From IMG/VR virus record IMGVR_UViG_3300046506_000171, positions 1 through 29,894 of that record: DNA of 29,894 bases; one strand, given 5' to 3'. Source of the DNA: a virus. Each line of letters begins with the position of its first letter. Positions within the stretch are counted from its first letter, which is position 1. Below are positions 21,509 through 29,838 of the stretch, piece after piece. The notes beneath the pieces are model-generated. The model searched no databases. It saw nothing but the letters and a program-made list of their open reading frames with translations, and was not told the DNA's origin. Position numbers and translations under genes: made by a program.

Positions 21509-22170
21509 GTGTCGGTAGCTACTTCAAACCATCGGCCGGTGGCGGGATGCTCTCGATCCAGTCCTCGGCCGCCGATCTACAGACGTTTCAGGAGTTTGCC
21601 AAGGTGGTGCCCAAAGCAGCCGCCGCGGCTCAACGTCGAGCGATCAATAAAACGTTGGGTTGGCTGCGCACCCACATTGCGCGGGCCGTCAGCCGGCAAG
21701 AACGCATTGCCGTTGCGGCGGTTCGTCAGCGCTTGCGCAGCTACCCGGTCTCCGGCGGGGCCACCAGCGGCAAGTTGTGGTTCGGTCTTAACGCGATTGA
21801 GTCCAGCCGGATCGGTCGAGCGCGACAGTCTGGCAGCGGTGTGTCGGTCGCTGGGCGGCGTTACCAGGGCGCCTTTCTGAAAAAGGTTTACGGCAACAAG
21901 CCCGATATCTGGATTCGTACGGCGAGCAAGCATTTCAACTCGGACGATTATCCCGATAGCACGGTGTCGTCGGGTGGCGGCGCCAGTTCGGGATGGGTCG
22001 CAGAAAACGGCGATCGCTTTCCGCTGGCCAAGGCCAAGGTCTCGCTGGAGCAGGCGCGTCCGCACTTCGACACTTGGGTCAAACGCGCTGATGCGCGTTT
22101 GCTGGAAATCCTGCAGCAGGAGTTCAACTTTGAGCTGCAGAAGTATTTGAAGGGGACGGCCAATGTCTGA
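21505..22170 (+). CDS. Minor tail protein Z-like
   Basis: A 221-residue protein resembling the prophage minor tail protein Z (lambda gpZ) family. It begins the joining between lambda-type head and P2-type tail genes. A helical N-terminal region (FAKVVPKAAAAAQRRAINKTLGWLRT, about 30-55) is basic. The centre carries KLWFGLNAIESSRIGRA, and the C-terminus is helical (ARLLEILQQEFNFELQKYLKG). It probably helps tail completion or connection. The start overlaps the connector stop by ATGA; the end overlaps the next gene by 8 bases. Confidence 0.8.
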   Translation: MSVGSYFKPSAGGGMLSIQSSAADLQTFQEFAKVVPKAAAAAQRRAINKTLGWLRTHIARAVSRQERIAVAAVRQRLRSYPVSGGATSGKLWFGLNAIESSRIGRARQSGSGVSVAGRRYQGAFLKKVYGNKPDIWIRTASKHFNSDDYPDSTVSSGGGASSGWVAENGDRFPLAKAKVSLEQARPHFDTWVKRADARLLEILQQEFNFELQKYLKGTANV

Positions 22171-22675
22171 CGAGCCTTTTAGTCTTGATCAGCTCTACCT
22201 GGCGATTGAACAGCACCTGCTGAACAGCCTATCGGGGATCAAAGCGGTGACGGCCTGGCCGAACATCAAGGATCGGATTGCACTGCCGGTGGTGTTCATT
22301 GAAATGGCCGAGTTGGAGCCTGGTAAAGACATTGGCACCGGGGAGACAACCCTGATTTGCAAGTTCGAGGCGCGGATCATCGTCGACCCAATCAAGCCTT
22401 ACCATCATCAGCAGGCCGCGCACCTGGCGGCGCAATTAGCCGTGTTGCTGCGCATGCAAACCTGGGGCATTGCGGTCGAGCCTGCTGAGTTTGTCCAGGC
22501 CATGCAGGATTGGACCAAGCCGGAGCTGGATGGTTACGTGGTCTGGTTGGTGGAATGGACGCACCAAATTTACCTGGGCGTTGAGGAATGGCCATGGCCG
22601 GACGAACCGCCGGGCTCGCTGGTGCTTGATATTGAACCGGGGGATGGGCCTGTTTCGCCGGAGGATCTGCCGTGA
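22163..22675 (+). CDS. Tail completion/terminator-like protein
   Basis: A 170-residue protein without a firm family. It has an N-terminal helix (DQLYLAIEQHLLNSL), a beta-alpha body (PVVFIEMAELEPG, KFEARIIVDP, AAHLAAQLAVLLR) and a Trp/Pro-rich C-terminus. This pattern and its place between the Z-like gene and the spike gene fit tail terminator proteins (gpU or P2 gpR/S-like), which stop tail tube growth. The function is inferred from position and overall fold pattern. Confidence 0.7.
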   Translation: MSDEPFSLDQLYLAIEQHLLNSLSGIKAVTAWPNIKDRIALPVVFIEMAELEPGKDIGTGETTLICKFEARIIVDPIKPYHHQQAAHLAAQLAVLLRMQTWGIAVEPAEFVQAMQDWTKPELDGYVVWLVEWTHQIYLGVEEWPWPDEPPGSLVLDIEPGDGPVSPEDLP

Positions 22676-23277
22676 GCTACGCCAGTGCAGAGCATGACCG
22701 CATGATCGCAGCCATGTTGATGCCGTGCGTGGTGGTTGGGGTGGATCTGGCGGCACCGGCGGTGCGGGTGTCGAACGGCGAATGGACCAGCGCCTGGGTG
22801 CGCTGGCACAGCCTCGCTGCCGGCAAGGCGCGGCACTGGCGGGCGCCAAGTCTGGGCGAGCAGGGGGTGTTGTTTAACCCCAGCGGTCAGGCGGGCATGG
22901 GAACGTTTATCCCGGGGTTGTACGGGGATGCTGGCGGCCAGCCGGATAACCGCGATCATGTGGAAGTCTGGCGGTTTGACGATGGCGGCTCGCTGATCTA
23001 CGACTGGGCGGCCAAGACCTACACCATCACCCTGCCCACCGGCACGGTATCCATCAAGGTCGGCAGCACCGTGGTCACTGTTACGGATAACGCCGTGTCG
23101 ACCAAGGTCGGTGGCACCGAGGCGGCGTTGACCGCTGATTCGGTGGCGGTCAAATCGACGGCCATCAAGTTGACCGGCGCGGTGCTGATCGACGGCACGT
23201 TACACGTAACGCAAGCCGTCACCAGTGCGGCCTCGATCATGGCGACCGGAGCAAGCGACAACCACCACACACACTAA
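22672..23277 (+). CDS. Baseplate assembly protein V, tail spike
   Basis: A 201-residue P2 gpV-type spike protein. It has an N-terminal OB-like domain (VVGVDLAAPAVRVSNGEWTS...), a central linker GEQGVLFNPSGQAGMGTFIPGLYG typical of the family, and a repetitive beta-helix (about 118-185) rich in Val/Thr/Ser with SIKVGSTVVTVTDNAVSTK. It ends in DNHHTH, the HxH-type metal site at the tip that binds iron in P2 gpV. The trimer sits at the centre of the baseplate and pierces the outer membrane on sheath contraction. Confidence 0.92.
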   Translation: MSYASAEHDRMIAAMLMPCVVVGVDLAAPAVRVSNGEWTSAWVRWHSLAAGKARHWRAPSLGEQGVLFNPSGQAGMGTFIPGLYGDAGGQPDNRDHVEVWRFDDGGSLIYDWAAKTYTITLPTGTVSIKVGSTVVTVTDNAVSTKVGGTEAALTADSVAVKSTAIKLTGAVLIDGTLHVTQAVTSAASIMATGASDNHHTH

Positions 23278-23293
23278 TCAATCACCTTTTGAG

Positions 23294-23315
23294 GCCCGCC
23301 CTGTGCGGGCTTTTT
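23294..23315 (+). terminator. Terminator-like hairpin before small tail-region gene
   Basis: GCCCGC (23294-23299) pairs with GCGGGC (23305-23310) around a 5-base loop, followed by five T. CTGGAGA, the ribosome site of the next gene, begins at 23321. It has the same layout as the units at 20148 and 27787. Confidence 0.6.
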
Positions 23316-23331
23316 CATGCCTGGAGAAAAC

Positions 23332-23547
23332 ATGGCCAAGACCACCGATAAGCCTGCCGCCGATCAGTCGCCGGCGGCGGATCTGCTGCTGAAGTTCCGC
23401 GACACGGTTTACACGTCGCGCACCCTGATCATCCCGGCCACCGGCCGCACGCTGTTGGTGGCCAAGGGCGAGGTCTCGGTGTCGGTATCCGATGAGCAGG
23501 CCGTGAGCTACCTCAAGGCCAACGAAGAATTCGAGCCCCTGGAGTGA
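23332..23547 (+). CDS. Small tail-region protein, unknown function
   Basis: A 71-residue protein with a polar N-terminus and a compact beta-alpha body (LLKFRDTVYTSRTLIIPATGRTLLVAKGEVSVSVSDEQAVSYLKAN). The ATG at 23332 has TGGAGA six bases upstream; an ATG at 23317 overlaps that site and is rejected. Small genes of this type often lie between gpV and gpW in Pseudomonas P2-like tail clusters. The dedicated hairpin and strong ribosome site suggest a protein needed in many copies. The function is unknown. Confidence 0.78.
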   Translation: MAKTTDKPAADQSPAADLLLKFRDTVYTSRTLIIPATGRTLLVAKGEVSVSVSDEQAVSYLKANEEFEPLE

Positions 23548-23552
23548 GTTAG

Positions 23553-23879
23553 ATGATCGGAATGGATCGCCACACCGGCCAACCCATTTCCGGCATCGAG
23601 CACTTGCGGCAGTCCATGGCCGACATTTTGGGCACGCCGCTCGGCAGCCGCCGGCACCGGCCGGAATACGGCAGCAAGCTCAGTTCTTTTGTCGACTTGC
23701 CCGTTAACGCCGGTTGGAAAAGCTCGGTGCAAGCGGAGGCTGCTCGGGCCCTGGGGCGCTGGGAGCCACGCTTGAGGCTGGAGAGCGTGCGTGTGCTGTC
23801 GGTGCTGGGCGGGAAAATCAATCTGAGCATTGCCGGCGAATACCTCGGCGACGGCTTTCTGGTGGAGGTGAGCGTATGA
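23553..23879 (+). CDS. Baseplate protein W (gp25-like)
   Basis: A 108-residue wedge protein of the gpW/gp25 family. The hallmark motif GIEHLRQSMADILGTPLGSRRHRPEYGSKL spans about 12-42 and contains the conserved EYG element. It joins the baseplate wedge to the sheath in contractile tails. The stop overlaps the J gene ATG (ATGA). A weak ribosome site (GTGAG) lies upstream. Confidence 0.93.
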   Translation: MIGMDRHTGQPISGIEHLRQSMADILGTPLGSRRHRPEYGSKLSSFVDLPVNAGWKSSVQAEAARALGRWEPRLRLESVRVLSVLGGKINLSIAGEYLGDGFLVEVSV

Positions 23880-24763
23880 GTGGCTTGGATCTGTCGGCGC
23901 TGCCGGCGCCGGAAGTGCTGGAGCCTCTGGACTTCGAAGACACTTACGCGGAAGGGCTGGAAACGTTTCGCGGCTACATGGGCGACAACTGGACCGCCAC
24001 GCTGGAGAGCGACCCGGTCACCAAGGTGATCGAGGTCGGGGCCTACATCAAACTGGGTAATCGGGCCCGGGTTAATGACGCGGCCAAGGCCTTGCTACTG
24101 GCGCACGCCATCGGCAGTGACCTTGATCAGTTGGGCGCTAATTACAACCTAAAGCGCCTGGTGATCCAGGCCGAAGACCTGGCAGCGGTGCCGCCGGTGC
24201 CGGAGATCAAGGAAAAGGACGATCCGTTTCGCGAGCGCATTCAGTTGGCCTTTGAGGGGCTGACTACGGCGGGGCCGCGTAACAGCTACATCCTGCACGC
24301 GCGCAACGCCTCGGGGCTGGTGGCGGATGCCTCGGCCGAAAGCCCGTCACCGTGCTGCGTTACGGTAACGGTGTTGAGTTCGGAAGGGGAAGGGCTGGCC
24401 AGCCCCGAGTTGTTGGCCACCGTGGCGGCGGAGCTGGATGATGAAGACGTGCGGCCCCTCACGGACTTTGTGACGGTGCAGAGCGCCGAAATTATTCACT
24501 ACCGCGTCGAGGCCATTTTGCACATGAACGGCGGCGGGCCGGAGGGCGACGCCAGTCTGACCGAGGCCACTAAACGCTTGGCGGCCTGGATCAATCCGCG
24601 CAAGCGCTTGGGCGTGGAGGTGGCGCGCTCGGCGGTAGACGCGCAGCTACACGTCGCTGGCGTTTCCCGGGTTGAGCTGGCCGGATGGGTGGACCTGGCC
24701 CCGAGCAAGGCGCAGGCGGCGTTCTGCACCGGTTTCGCCGTGGTGCCGGCGGGGGCAACATGA
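23876..24763 (+). CDS. Baseplate protein J
   Basis: A 295-residue P2 gpJ-type wedge protein. Family features are an N-terminal LDLSALPAPEVLEPLDFEDTY segment, the helix DAAKALLLAHAIGSDLDQLGANYNLKR (about 77-103) and FRERIQLAFEGLTTAGPRNSYILHAR (about 118-143). The C-terminal part contains LHVAGVSRVEL. The ATG at 23876 overlaps the W stop (ATGA); longer upstream extensions would run inside gene W. The end overlaps gene I by ATGA. Confidence 0.93.
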   Translation: MSGLDLSALPAPEVLEPLDFEDTYAEGLETFRGYMGDNWTATLESDPVTKVIEVGAYIKLGNRARVNDAAKALLLAHAIGSDLDQLGANYNLKRLVIQAEDLAAVPPVPEIKEKDDPFRERIQLAFEGLTTAGPRNSYILHARNASGLVADASAESPSPCCVTVTVLSSEGEGLASPELLATVAAELDDEDVRPLTDFVTVQSAEIIHYRVEAILHMNGGGPEGDASLTEATKRLAAWINPRKRLGVEVARSAVDAQLHVAGVSRVELAGWVDLAPSKAQAAFCTGFAVVPAGAT

Positions 24764-25371
24764 CCAGCCTGCTGCCGAGCAATAGCACGCAACTGGAGCG
24801 CGCCCTGGAGGCGGCGTTTTACGAGCGCACGATCATCCCGCTGCGCACCCTCTACAACGCTCAAACCTGTCCGGTTCATTTACTGCCCCATCTGGCGTGG
24901 GCGTGGTCGGTCGATCGCTGGGACCATCGTTGGTCCGAGGCGACCAAGCGCAGCGCCATTGCCGCGTCGTATTACATCCATGCCCGCAAAGGCACGATCG
25001 GCGCTCTGCGCCGCGTGGTCGAGCCGCTGGGCTACCTGGTCGAAGTTATCGAGTGGTTCGAGACGGTGCCGAAGGGGGCGCCGGGCACCTTCGCGCTGAA
25101 GGTCGGTGTGCTGGACACCGGGATCACCGAAGAAATGTATCAGGAACTGGAACGCCTGATCGACGACGCCAAGCCGGTAACTCGGCACATGACCGGCCTC
25201 GATATCACGCTGGAAACCCGTTTAGACGCCTATGTCGGTATCGCTGTGTATGACGGCGACGAGATCGATGTTTACCCCTGGAACAATCCCGATATTGACG
25301 TGGTGATTCAGGGCTACCACGGCGTTAGCGAATACACCCTCGACGAATTGGACGTGTACCCCCATGGTTAA
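24760..25371 (+). CDS. Tail protein I
   Basis: A 203-residue P2 gpI-type baseplate protein. The family blocks are LLPSNSTQLERALEAAF, LLPHLAWAWSVDRWD (about 42-56) and SYYIHARKGTIGALRRVVEPLG (about 71-92). The C-terminal tail has repeated Asp/Tyr/Val segments (DEIDVYPWNNPDIDVV, DELDVYPHG). It probably links J to the fibres. The ATG at 24760 overlaps the J stop; the end overlaps the fibre gene by 8 bases. Confidence 0.93.
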   Translation: MTSLLPSNSTQLERALEAAFYERTIIPLRTLYNAQTCPVHLLPHLAWAWSVDRWDHRWSEATKRSAIAASYYIHARKGTIGALRRVVEPLGYLVEVIEWFETVPKGAPGTFALKVGVLDTGITEEMYQELERLIDDAKPVTRHMTGLDITLETRLDAYVGIAVYDGDEIDVYPWNNPDIDVVIQGYHGVSEYTLDELDVYPHG

Positions 25372-27163
25372 TGCAAACTCTATTTTCGGCGGCATGCTCA
25401 CAACGTTAGGGGCCGCCAAGAAAACCAACTGCGATGCGCTCGGTGTCCCGTGGGAGCCGCGCTACATGCTGATCGGCGATGCCAACGACACCGACCCAGT
25501 GCCCAATCCTGCACAGACCCAGCTGGTCCATCAGGTTTATCGGGCTCAAATCAACCAGCTCTACGTGTCGCCGACGGACGACAATATCCTGATCGCCGAG
25601 CTGGTATTGCCGCCCGACGTCGGCGGCTGGTGGATTCGCGAGCTGGCACTGGAAGACAAGGACGGGGTGTTTTCGGCGGTGGCCAACGCCGCGCCGAGCT
25701 ACAAGCCATTGCTTGCGCAAGGCTCTGGGCGCAATCAGGTGGTGAGGATGCACATCATCACCAGCGGCACCGCGAACATTCAGCTGAAGATTGACCCGTC
25801 CGTGGTGCTGGCCACCCGATCCTACGTCGATCAAAAGACGTTGGGGATACGGGACTACGTCGATCAAAAGGTGCTGGAGGAGCTGGGCAAGCAGGACTTT
25901 AAGCACTCGGTGCTGGTGGCGACCACCGCCCCTGTGGTGCTAAGCGGCCTTCAGACCATTGATGGTGTGGCCTTGAGCGCTGAGGCGCGGGTGTTGGTGA
26001 AGAATCAGGCCGCGCCCAAGGACAACGGCCTGTACAGCGTGTCGGCGGCGGGTATGTGGACGCGTAGCGCGGATGCCGATAGCAGTCTGGAAGTGACGCC
26101 CGGGTTGTTTGTGCATGTCGAGCGCGGCACCACCAACGGCGACAGCATTTGGCAACTGGTGACGGATGCGCCGATTGTCCTGGGCGTGACGGATCTACTG
26201 TTTGAAATGGCGGCCGGGCGCACCGGTGTCAATGCCGGCACGTACCGCAGTGTGACAGTGGACAAATACGGTCGAGTGGTGGGCGGGACCAACCCGACCA
26301 CGCTGGCCGGTTATGGGATCACCGACGCCTTCACCAAAACCGAAACAATCGACTTGATTAACGGCGCGGGCCAAATCCCGTTAGTGGAGGTCAACACCTC
26401 AAGGCCCTTGGTGGCGAACGAGTTGGGGCTTGTCCTGATTGATGCCAGCGCAGGGGCGTTGACGGTTGAGCTGCCCGACGCCAACTCGGCGCTGGGTGTT
26501 CGTGGTGTGGTGGTGCGGCGCGTCGACAACACCAGCAACCGGTTGATGATCAAGGCCGCCGGTAGCAATAAAATCAAGTTCCACGCGCACTTGCGGGCCG
26601 AGGGGTATCAGTTTTTTGTCCTGATGGGGGCCGGGGATTATTGGCATTTGCGCAGTGATGGCAAGGGCAACTGGATACCGATTGCGCGCTTAGACGGTAC
26701 GGCACTCGGGCGGCCCGTGTTTGAAACGATCACCGTATTGAATCCGGGTGGTCACGCTCCGTTGGGCAATAACGTCTTGGTTCGTGCCGACTGGCCATGG
26801 TTGTGGGACCACGCTCAGCAGTCGGGAATGCTGACTACGGAAGCCGCTCGTGGGGGTATGGAGGGCGGTTGGACCTCGGGCGATGGCGCGACCACGTTCC
26901 GCTGTCCAGATGCGCGCGGTAAATTCTTCCGAAACCTTGACGAGTCTGCCGGGATCGATCCGGGCCGTGTGGCGGGCAGCTATCGGCTCGATGATTTCAA
27001 GAGTCACGCCCACTATTCAGCTTCCACAGGCTACGGCACGCAGGCGATGGGCGGCGGGAGCATCACCTATGCCACCCCGACTGGTGGCAGCACTGGCGCC
27101 GCTGGCGGCGCTGAGACAGTCCCGAAACACATCGCCTATCCGGGCCGAATTAAAGTGATCTGA
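25364..27163 (+). CDS. Tail fibre protein (gpH type) with collar-like tip
   Basis: A 599-residue receptor-binding fibre. The N-terminal P2 gpH-like baseplate-attachment domain spans about 1-160, with FGGMLTTLGAAKK and WWIRELALEDKDG. A short repeat YVDQK occurs twice (about 154-170). A beta-rich shaft follows, with RVLVKNQAAPKDNGLYSV and YRSVTVDKYGRVVGGTNPTTLAGYGITDAF, then a shaft-tip region and a C-terminal tail-collar-type domain (RCPDARGKFFRNLDESAGIDPGR, SHAHYS, GGAETVPKHIAYP). The tip should determine the host range. Its chaperone follows after 7 bases. Confidence 0.9.
   Translation: MVNANSIFGGMLTTLGAAKKTNCDALGVPWEPRYMLIGDANDTDPVPNPAQTQLVHQVYRAQINQLYVSPTDDNILIAELVLPPDVGGWWIRELALEDKDGVFSAVANAAPSYKPLLAQGSGRNQVVRMHIITSGTANIQLKIDPSVVLATRSYVDQKTLGIRDYVDQKVLEELGKQDFKHSVLVATTAPVVLSGLQTIDGVALSAEARVLVKNQAAPKDNGLYSVSAAGMWTRSADADSSLEVTPGLFVHVERGTTNGDSIWQLVTDAPIVLGVTDLLFEMAAGRTGVNAGTYRSVTVDKYGRVVGGTNPTTLAGYGITDAFTKTETIDLINGAGQIPLVEVNTSRPLVANELGLVLIDASAGALTVELPDANSALGVRGVVVRRVDNTSNRLMIKAAGSNKIKFHAHLRAEGYQFFVLMGAGDYWHLRSDGKGNWIPIARLDGTALGRPVFETITVLNPGGHAPLGNNVLVRADWPWLWDHAQQSGMLTTEAARGGMEGGWTSGDGATTFRCPDARGKFFRNLDESAGIDPGRVAGSYRLDDFKSHAHYSASTGYGTQAMGGGSITYATPTGGSTGAAGGAETVPKHIAYPGRIKVI
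25822..25870 (+). repeat. 16-bp direct repeat within tail fibre gene
   Basis: CTACGTCGATCAAAAG occurs at 25822-25837 and 25855-25870, exactly 33 bases (11 codons) apart, encoding the YVDQK repeat. It marks a small in-frame duplication at the junction of the attachment domain and shaft. Confidence 0.85.
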
Positions 27164-27170
27164 GGTTCTA

Positions 27171-27728
27171 ATGAATATCTATTTATTTGACCCGCTCGGC
27201 ATTCTGTCCGGGCCGTTTGAGTTGTCAGAGTTTCCGGAGGTCCCGGGGTTTGGCCAATATCTGCCGGGCAATAACGTCCAGCTGGAAAATCCTTTGGCCC
27301 AGCCCGAGGCTGGCCACGTATGGGCGCTGGTCGATGGGGAGCCGCAACAATTGGCCGACTATCGCGGCATGGTTTTCCGCACGGAAGTACCAGGCGTCGC
27401 GGAGGAGTATTCCAAGCTTGGCGATCTGCCTGAAGGACTGACCGCCAAACGCTGGCCGGGTCAGTTCTACGTGTGGGCTGGTGGGGATTGGGTTCTGGAT
27501 GAGGCGGCGCAGATTGCAGCGGCGCTAGCGGGCGAGCGAGCGTGGCGCAATGTACAGGTTGCCGCGACTGACTATCTGGCAATGCCGGATTACCCGATCA
27601 CCGCTGAACAGCGATCCGAGCTGTATGCCTACCGCCAGGCGTTGCGCGATTGGCCGGATGTGACGCTGTTCCCTGATCAGGCAGGCCGCCCCCAGCCCCC
27701 GGCATGGATTGCCAGCTTGGCCCAATAA
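27171..27728 (+). CDS. Tail fibre assembly chaperone
   Basis: A 185-residue protein of the phage tail assembly chaperone group that assists folding and attachment of the fibre tip. The C-terminal domain is diagnostic: a helix with ERAWRNVQVAATDYLAMPDYPITAEQRSELYAYRQALRDWP (about 122-162), then PQPPAWIASLAQ. The N-terminal part (PGFGQYLPGNNVQLENPLAQP) probably contacts the matching fibre. It ends at a strong terminator, so fibre and chaperone close a transcription segment. Confidence 0.88.
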   Translation: MNIYLFDPLGILSGPFELSEFPEVPGFGQYLPGNNVQLENPLAQPEAGHVWALVDGEPQQLADYRGMVFRTEVPGVAEEYSKLGDLPEGLTAKRWPGQFYVWAGGDWVLDEAAQIAAALAGERAWRNVQVAATDYLAMPDYPITAEQRSELYAYRQALRDWPDVTLFPDQAGRPQPPAWIASLAQ

Positions 27729-27756
27729 CGCCCCGCACTGACGGGGCGTTTTCTTT
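27727..27756 (+). terminator. Intrinsic terminator after fibre chaperone
   Basis: A perfect 9-bp stem (27727-27735 with 27742-27750, 6-base loop) overlaps the stop codon and is followed by a T-rich tract. A 12-bp palindrome GTTACGCGTAAC (27760-27771) lies just beyond it. Confidence 0.8.
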
Positions 27757-27786
27757 TCCGTTACGCGTAACACGAACATCCCTGAC

Positions 27787-27810
27787 AGCCTCGCTTATGC
27801 GGGGCTTTTT
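27787..27810 (+). terminator. Second terminator-like hairpin before tail sheath gene
   Basis: An 8-bp stem with one G-T pair (27787-27794 with 27799-27806, 4-base loop) runs into a T-run, and the sheath ribosome site TGGAG follows at 27817-27821. It has the same hairpin, T-run, TTTCTGGAGA layout as before the capsid gene. Confidence 0.6.
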
Positions 27811-27831
27811 CGTTTCTGGAGATTGAGCCTT

Positions 27832-28998
27832 ATGAGTTTCTTTCACGGCGTCACCACCTCGTTGATCGACAACGGCGCACGGACTATTTCGCTGCCGTCG
27901 TCGTCGATCATCGGTCTGTGCGACACCTTCACCCCGGGCATGCTCGGCGGCGGCACAGCCCTGGCCGGCGAGCTGAAGCTGATCACGTCCGAGCGTGAAG
28001 CCATCGCCGCGTTCGGCGCCGGTGCGGCGATTACCAAGGCCTGCCAGGCGATCTACGCCAAGGCCAAGGCGGTGATTGTCGCTATCGGCGTGCCCAAGCT
28101 GGAAGACGCTGCGCTGCAAACGTCCGCCATCATTGGTGGCGTTCTCGCCGGTGGCCAGCGTACCGGCCTTCAGGCGTTGCTGGACGGCAAGAGCAAGCAC
28201 AACGCCCAGCCGAAACTGCTGATCGCCCCGGGGCATTCCTCGACGCAAGCGGTGGCCACCGCCATGGATGCCCTGGCTGGCAAGTTGCGCGCGATCGGCA
28301 TCATCGACGGGCCGAACACCACCGATGAGGCGGCCATGGCCTACGCCCTGGAGTTCGGCAGCAAGCGCCTGTTTATGGTCGATCCCGGGGTGCAGTTCTG
28401 GGACACCGTGCTCAGCGCGACGGTCGATGCCCCGGGCTCGGCCTGGGTCGCGGGGCTGTTTGCCTGGACCGATGCCACTTACGGCTACTGGGCGTCGCCG
28501 TCGAACAAGGAGTTTGTCGGCATCACCGGCACCACGCGCCCGATCGAGTACCTGGACGGCGACGAAACCTGCCGGGCCAACCTGCTGAATAACGCGAACA
28601 TCGCGACGATCATCCGGGATGGCGGCTATCGCCTATGGGGTAACCGCACGCTGTCCAGCGATCCGAAATGGGCGTTCGTCACCCGGGTACGGACCTGCGA
28701 CATCCTAATGGATGCGATCCAGGCGGGGCACAAGTGGGCGGTCGACCGCTCGATCACCAAGACCTACGTGCAGGACGTGACGACTGGGCTTCAGGCGTTT
28801 ATGGCGGACCAGAAGAACGCTGGCGCGGTGATCAACTTCGAAGTCTACGCCGACACGGAACGGAACACGGCCGCCCAAATCGAGCAGGGCAAAGTGTTCT
28901 GGCGCATCCGCTTCACCGACGTGCCGCCGGCCGAAAACCCGAATTTCCTCATTGAAGTCACCAACGAATGGTTGACCGAAGTTCTTGAAACCGCCTAA
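27832..28998 (+). CDS. Tail sheath protein FI
   Basis: A 388-residue contractile sheath protein of the P2 gpFI family. Recognisable are the N-terminal FFHGVTTSLIDNG, SSIIGLCDTFTPG (about 26-38), the central ALEFGSKRLFMVDPGV and the C-terminal domain with NGGYRLWGNRTLSSDPKWAFV-like text and TDVPPAENPNFLIEVTNEW. The ATG at 27832 is chosen; a TTG three codons earlier would sit within two bases of the ribosome site. Hundreds of copies polymerise around the tube and contract on injection. Confidence 0.95.
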   Translation: MSFFHGVTTSLIDNGARTISLPSSSIIGLCDTFTPGMLGGGTALAGELKLITSEREAIAAFGAGAAITKACQAIYAKAKAVIVAIGVPKLEDAALQTSAIIGGVLAGGQRTGLQALLDGKSKHNAQPKLLIAPGHSSTQAVATAMDALAGKLRAIGIIDGPNTTDEAAMAYALEFGSKRLFMVDPGVQFWDTVLSATVDAPGSAWVAGLFAWTDATYGYWASPSNKEFVGITGTTRPIEYLDGDETCRANLLNNANIATIIRDGGYRLWGNRTLSSDPKWAFVTRVRTCDILMDAIQAGHKWAVDRSITKTYVQDVTTGLQAFMADQKNAGAVINFEVYADTERNTAAQIEQGKVFWRIRFTDVPPAENPNFLIEVTNEWLTEVLETA

Positions 28999-29010
28999 GG
29001 GGGCCGCTCA

Positions 29011-29514
29011 ATGATTCCTCAAGTTCTCTCCAACATGAACGCCTTTGTCGACGGTGTGAGTTTCGCCGGCGACGTGCCAACCCTGTCGCTGCCCAAGCTG
29101 ACGCAAAAAACCGACGACTATCAGGGCGGCGGCATGTCCGCCCCGATCGAAATGGCCATGGGGCTGGAAAAGCTGGAAGCGGCGTTTACCACCAACGGCG
29201 TGCGCCGTGAGTCGCTGAAGTACTTCGGCTTGGCCGATCAGACCGCGTGCGCCATCGTCTTTCGTGGCGCCTTCCGGGGCTTAAAAGGGGTGGTGACGCC
29301 GGTTGTGGTGACCCTGCGCGGCGGTATCAAAGAGGTCGACATGGGCGACTGGAAGCCGGGCGACAAGGCGGAAATCAAGCACGCGATCAAGGCCGTTTAC
29401 TACAAGCTCGAAATCGACGGTCGCGTGATGTACGAAATCGACCCGATCAACATGATTCAGGTGATCGACGGTGTCGATCAACTGGCCGCAGAACGCTCGG
29501 CCGTCGGCCTCTAA
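29011..29514 (+). CDS. Tail tube protein FII
   Basis: A 167-residue P2 gpFII-type tube protein. It begins MIPQVLSNMNAFVDGVSFAGDV and continues with LPKLTQKTDDYQGGGMSAPIEMAMGLEKLEAAFT, both characteristic; the C-terminus has YYKLEIDGRVMYEIDPINMI. Stacked hexamers form the DNA channel inside the sheath. AAGGGGG lies about 8 bases before the ATG. The sheath-tube pair and the following E gene follow the P2 order. Confidence 0.95.
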   Translation: MIPQVLSNMNAFVDGVSFAGDVPTLSLPKLTQKTDDYQGGGMSAPIEMAMGLEKLEAAFTTNGVRRESLKYFGLADQTACAIVFRGAFRGLKGVVTPVVVTLRGGIKEVDMGDWKPGDKAEIKHAIKAVYYKLEIDGRVMYEIDPINMIQVIDGVDQLAAERSAVGL

Positions 29515-29526
29515 GGACTAAAGAAC

Positions 29527-29838
29527 ATGACTCAAGTAAGCCTGAACAAACCGTTGCCGAAGTGGCTGGAACTCACCGACGACGGCGTTACCGTCACGCT
29601 GGCCTACAAGGCCAATATCAGCAGTGTTCTCGTCGACAAGGTGACGATGCGCGCGCCCAGCGTGAGGGACATGGAGGCCGCCAAGGCGGCCGGCGGTGGC
29701 GAATACGACAAGATGGAAAAGAACCTGTTTTGCAGCTTGATCATGGCCACCGAAACGGATCTGGCGTCCCTGAAAATCAAAGACTACAACCGCTTGCAGG
29801 CCGGCTATTTTCGTCTGGTTGAAGAAGACGACGTGTAA
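29527..29838 (+). CDS. Tail assembly chaperone, gpE family
   Basis: A 103-residue P2 gpE-type chaperone (PF10109 type) needed to load the tape measure. It starts with a beta region (KWLELTDDGVTVTLAYKA), then the family segment KVTMRAPSVRDMEAAKAAGG and a helical end (LKIKDYNRLQAGYFRLVEEDDV). In P2 this gene is also read with a frameshift to make E+E'. A second frame at the end of this gene continues past its stop to the window edge, which fits that organisation. Confidence 0.9.
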   Translation: MTQVSLNKPLPKWLELTDDGVTVTLAYKANISSVLVDKVTMRAPSVRDMEAAKAAGGGEYDKMEKNLFCSLIMATETDLASLKIKDYNRLQAGYFRLVEEDDV

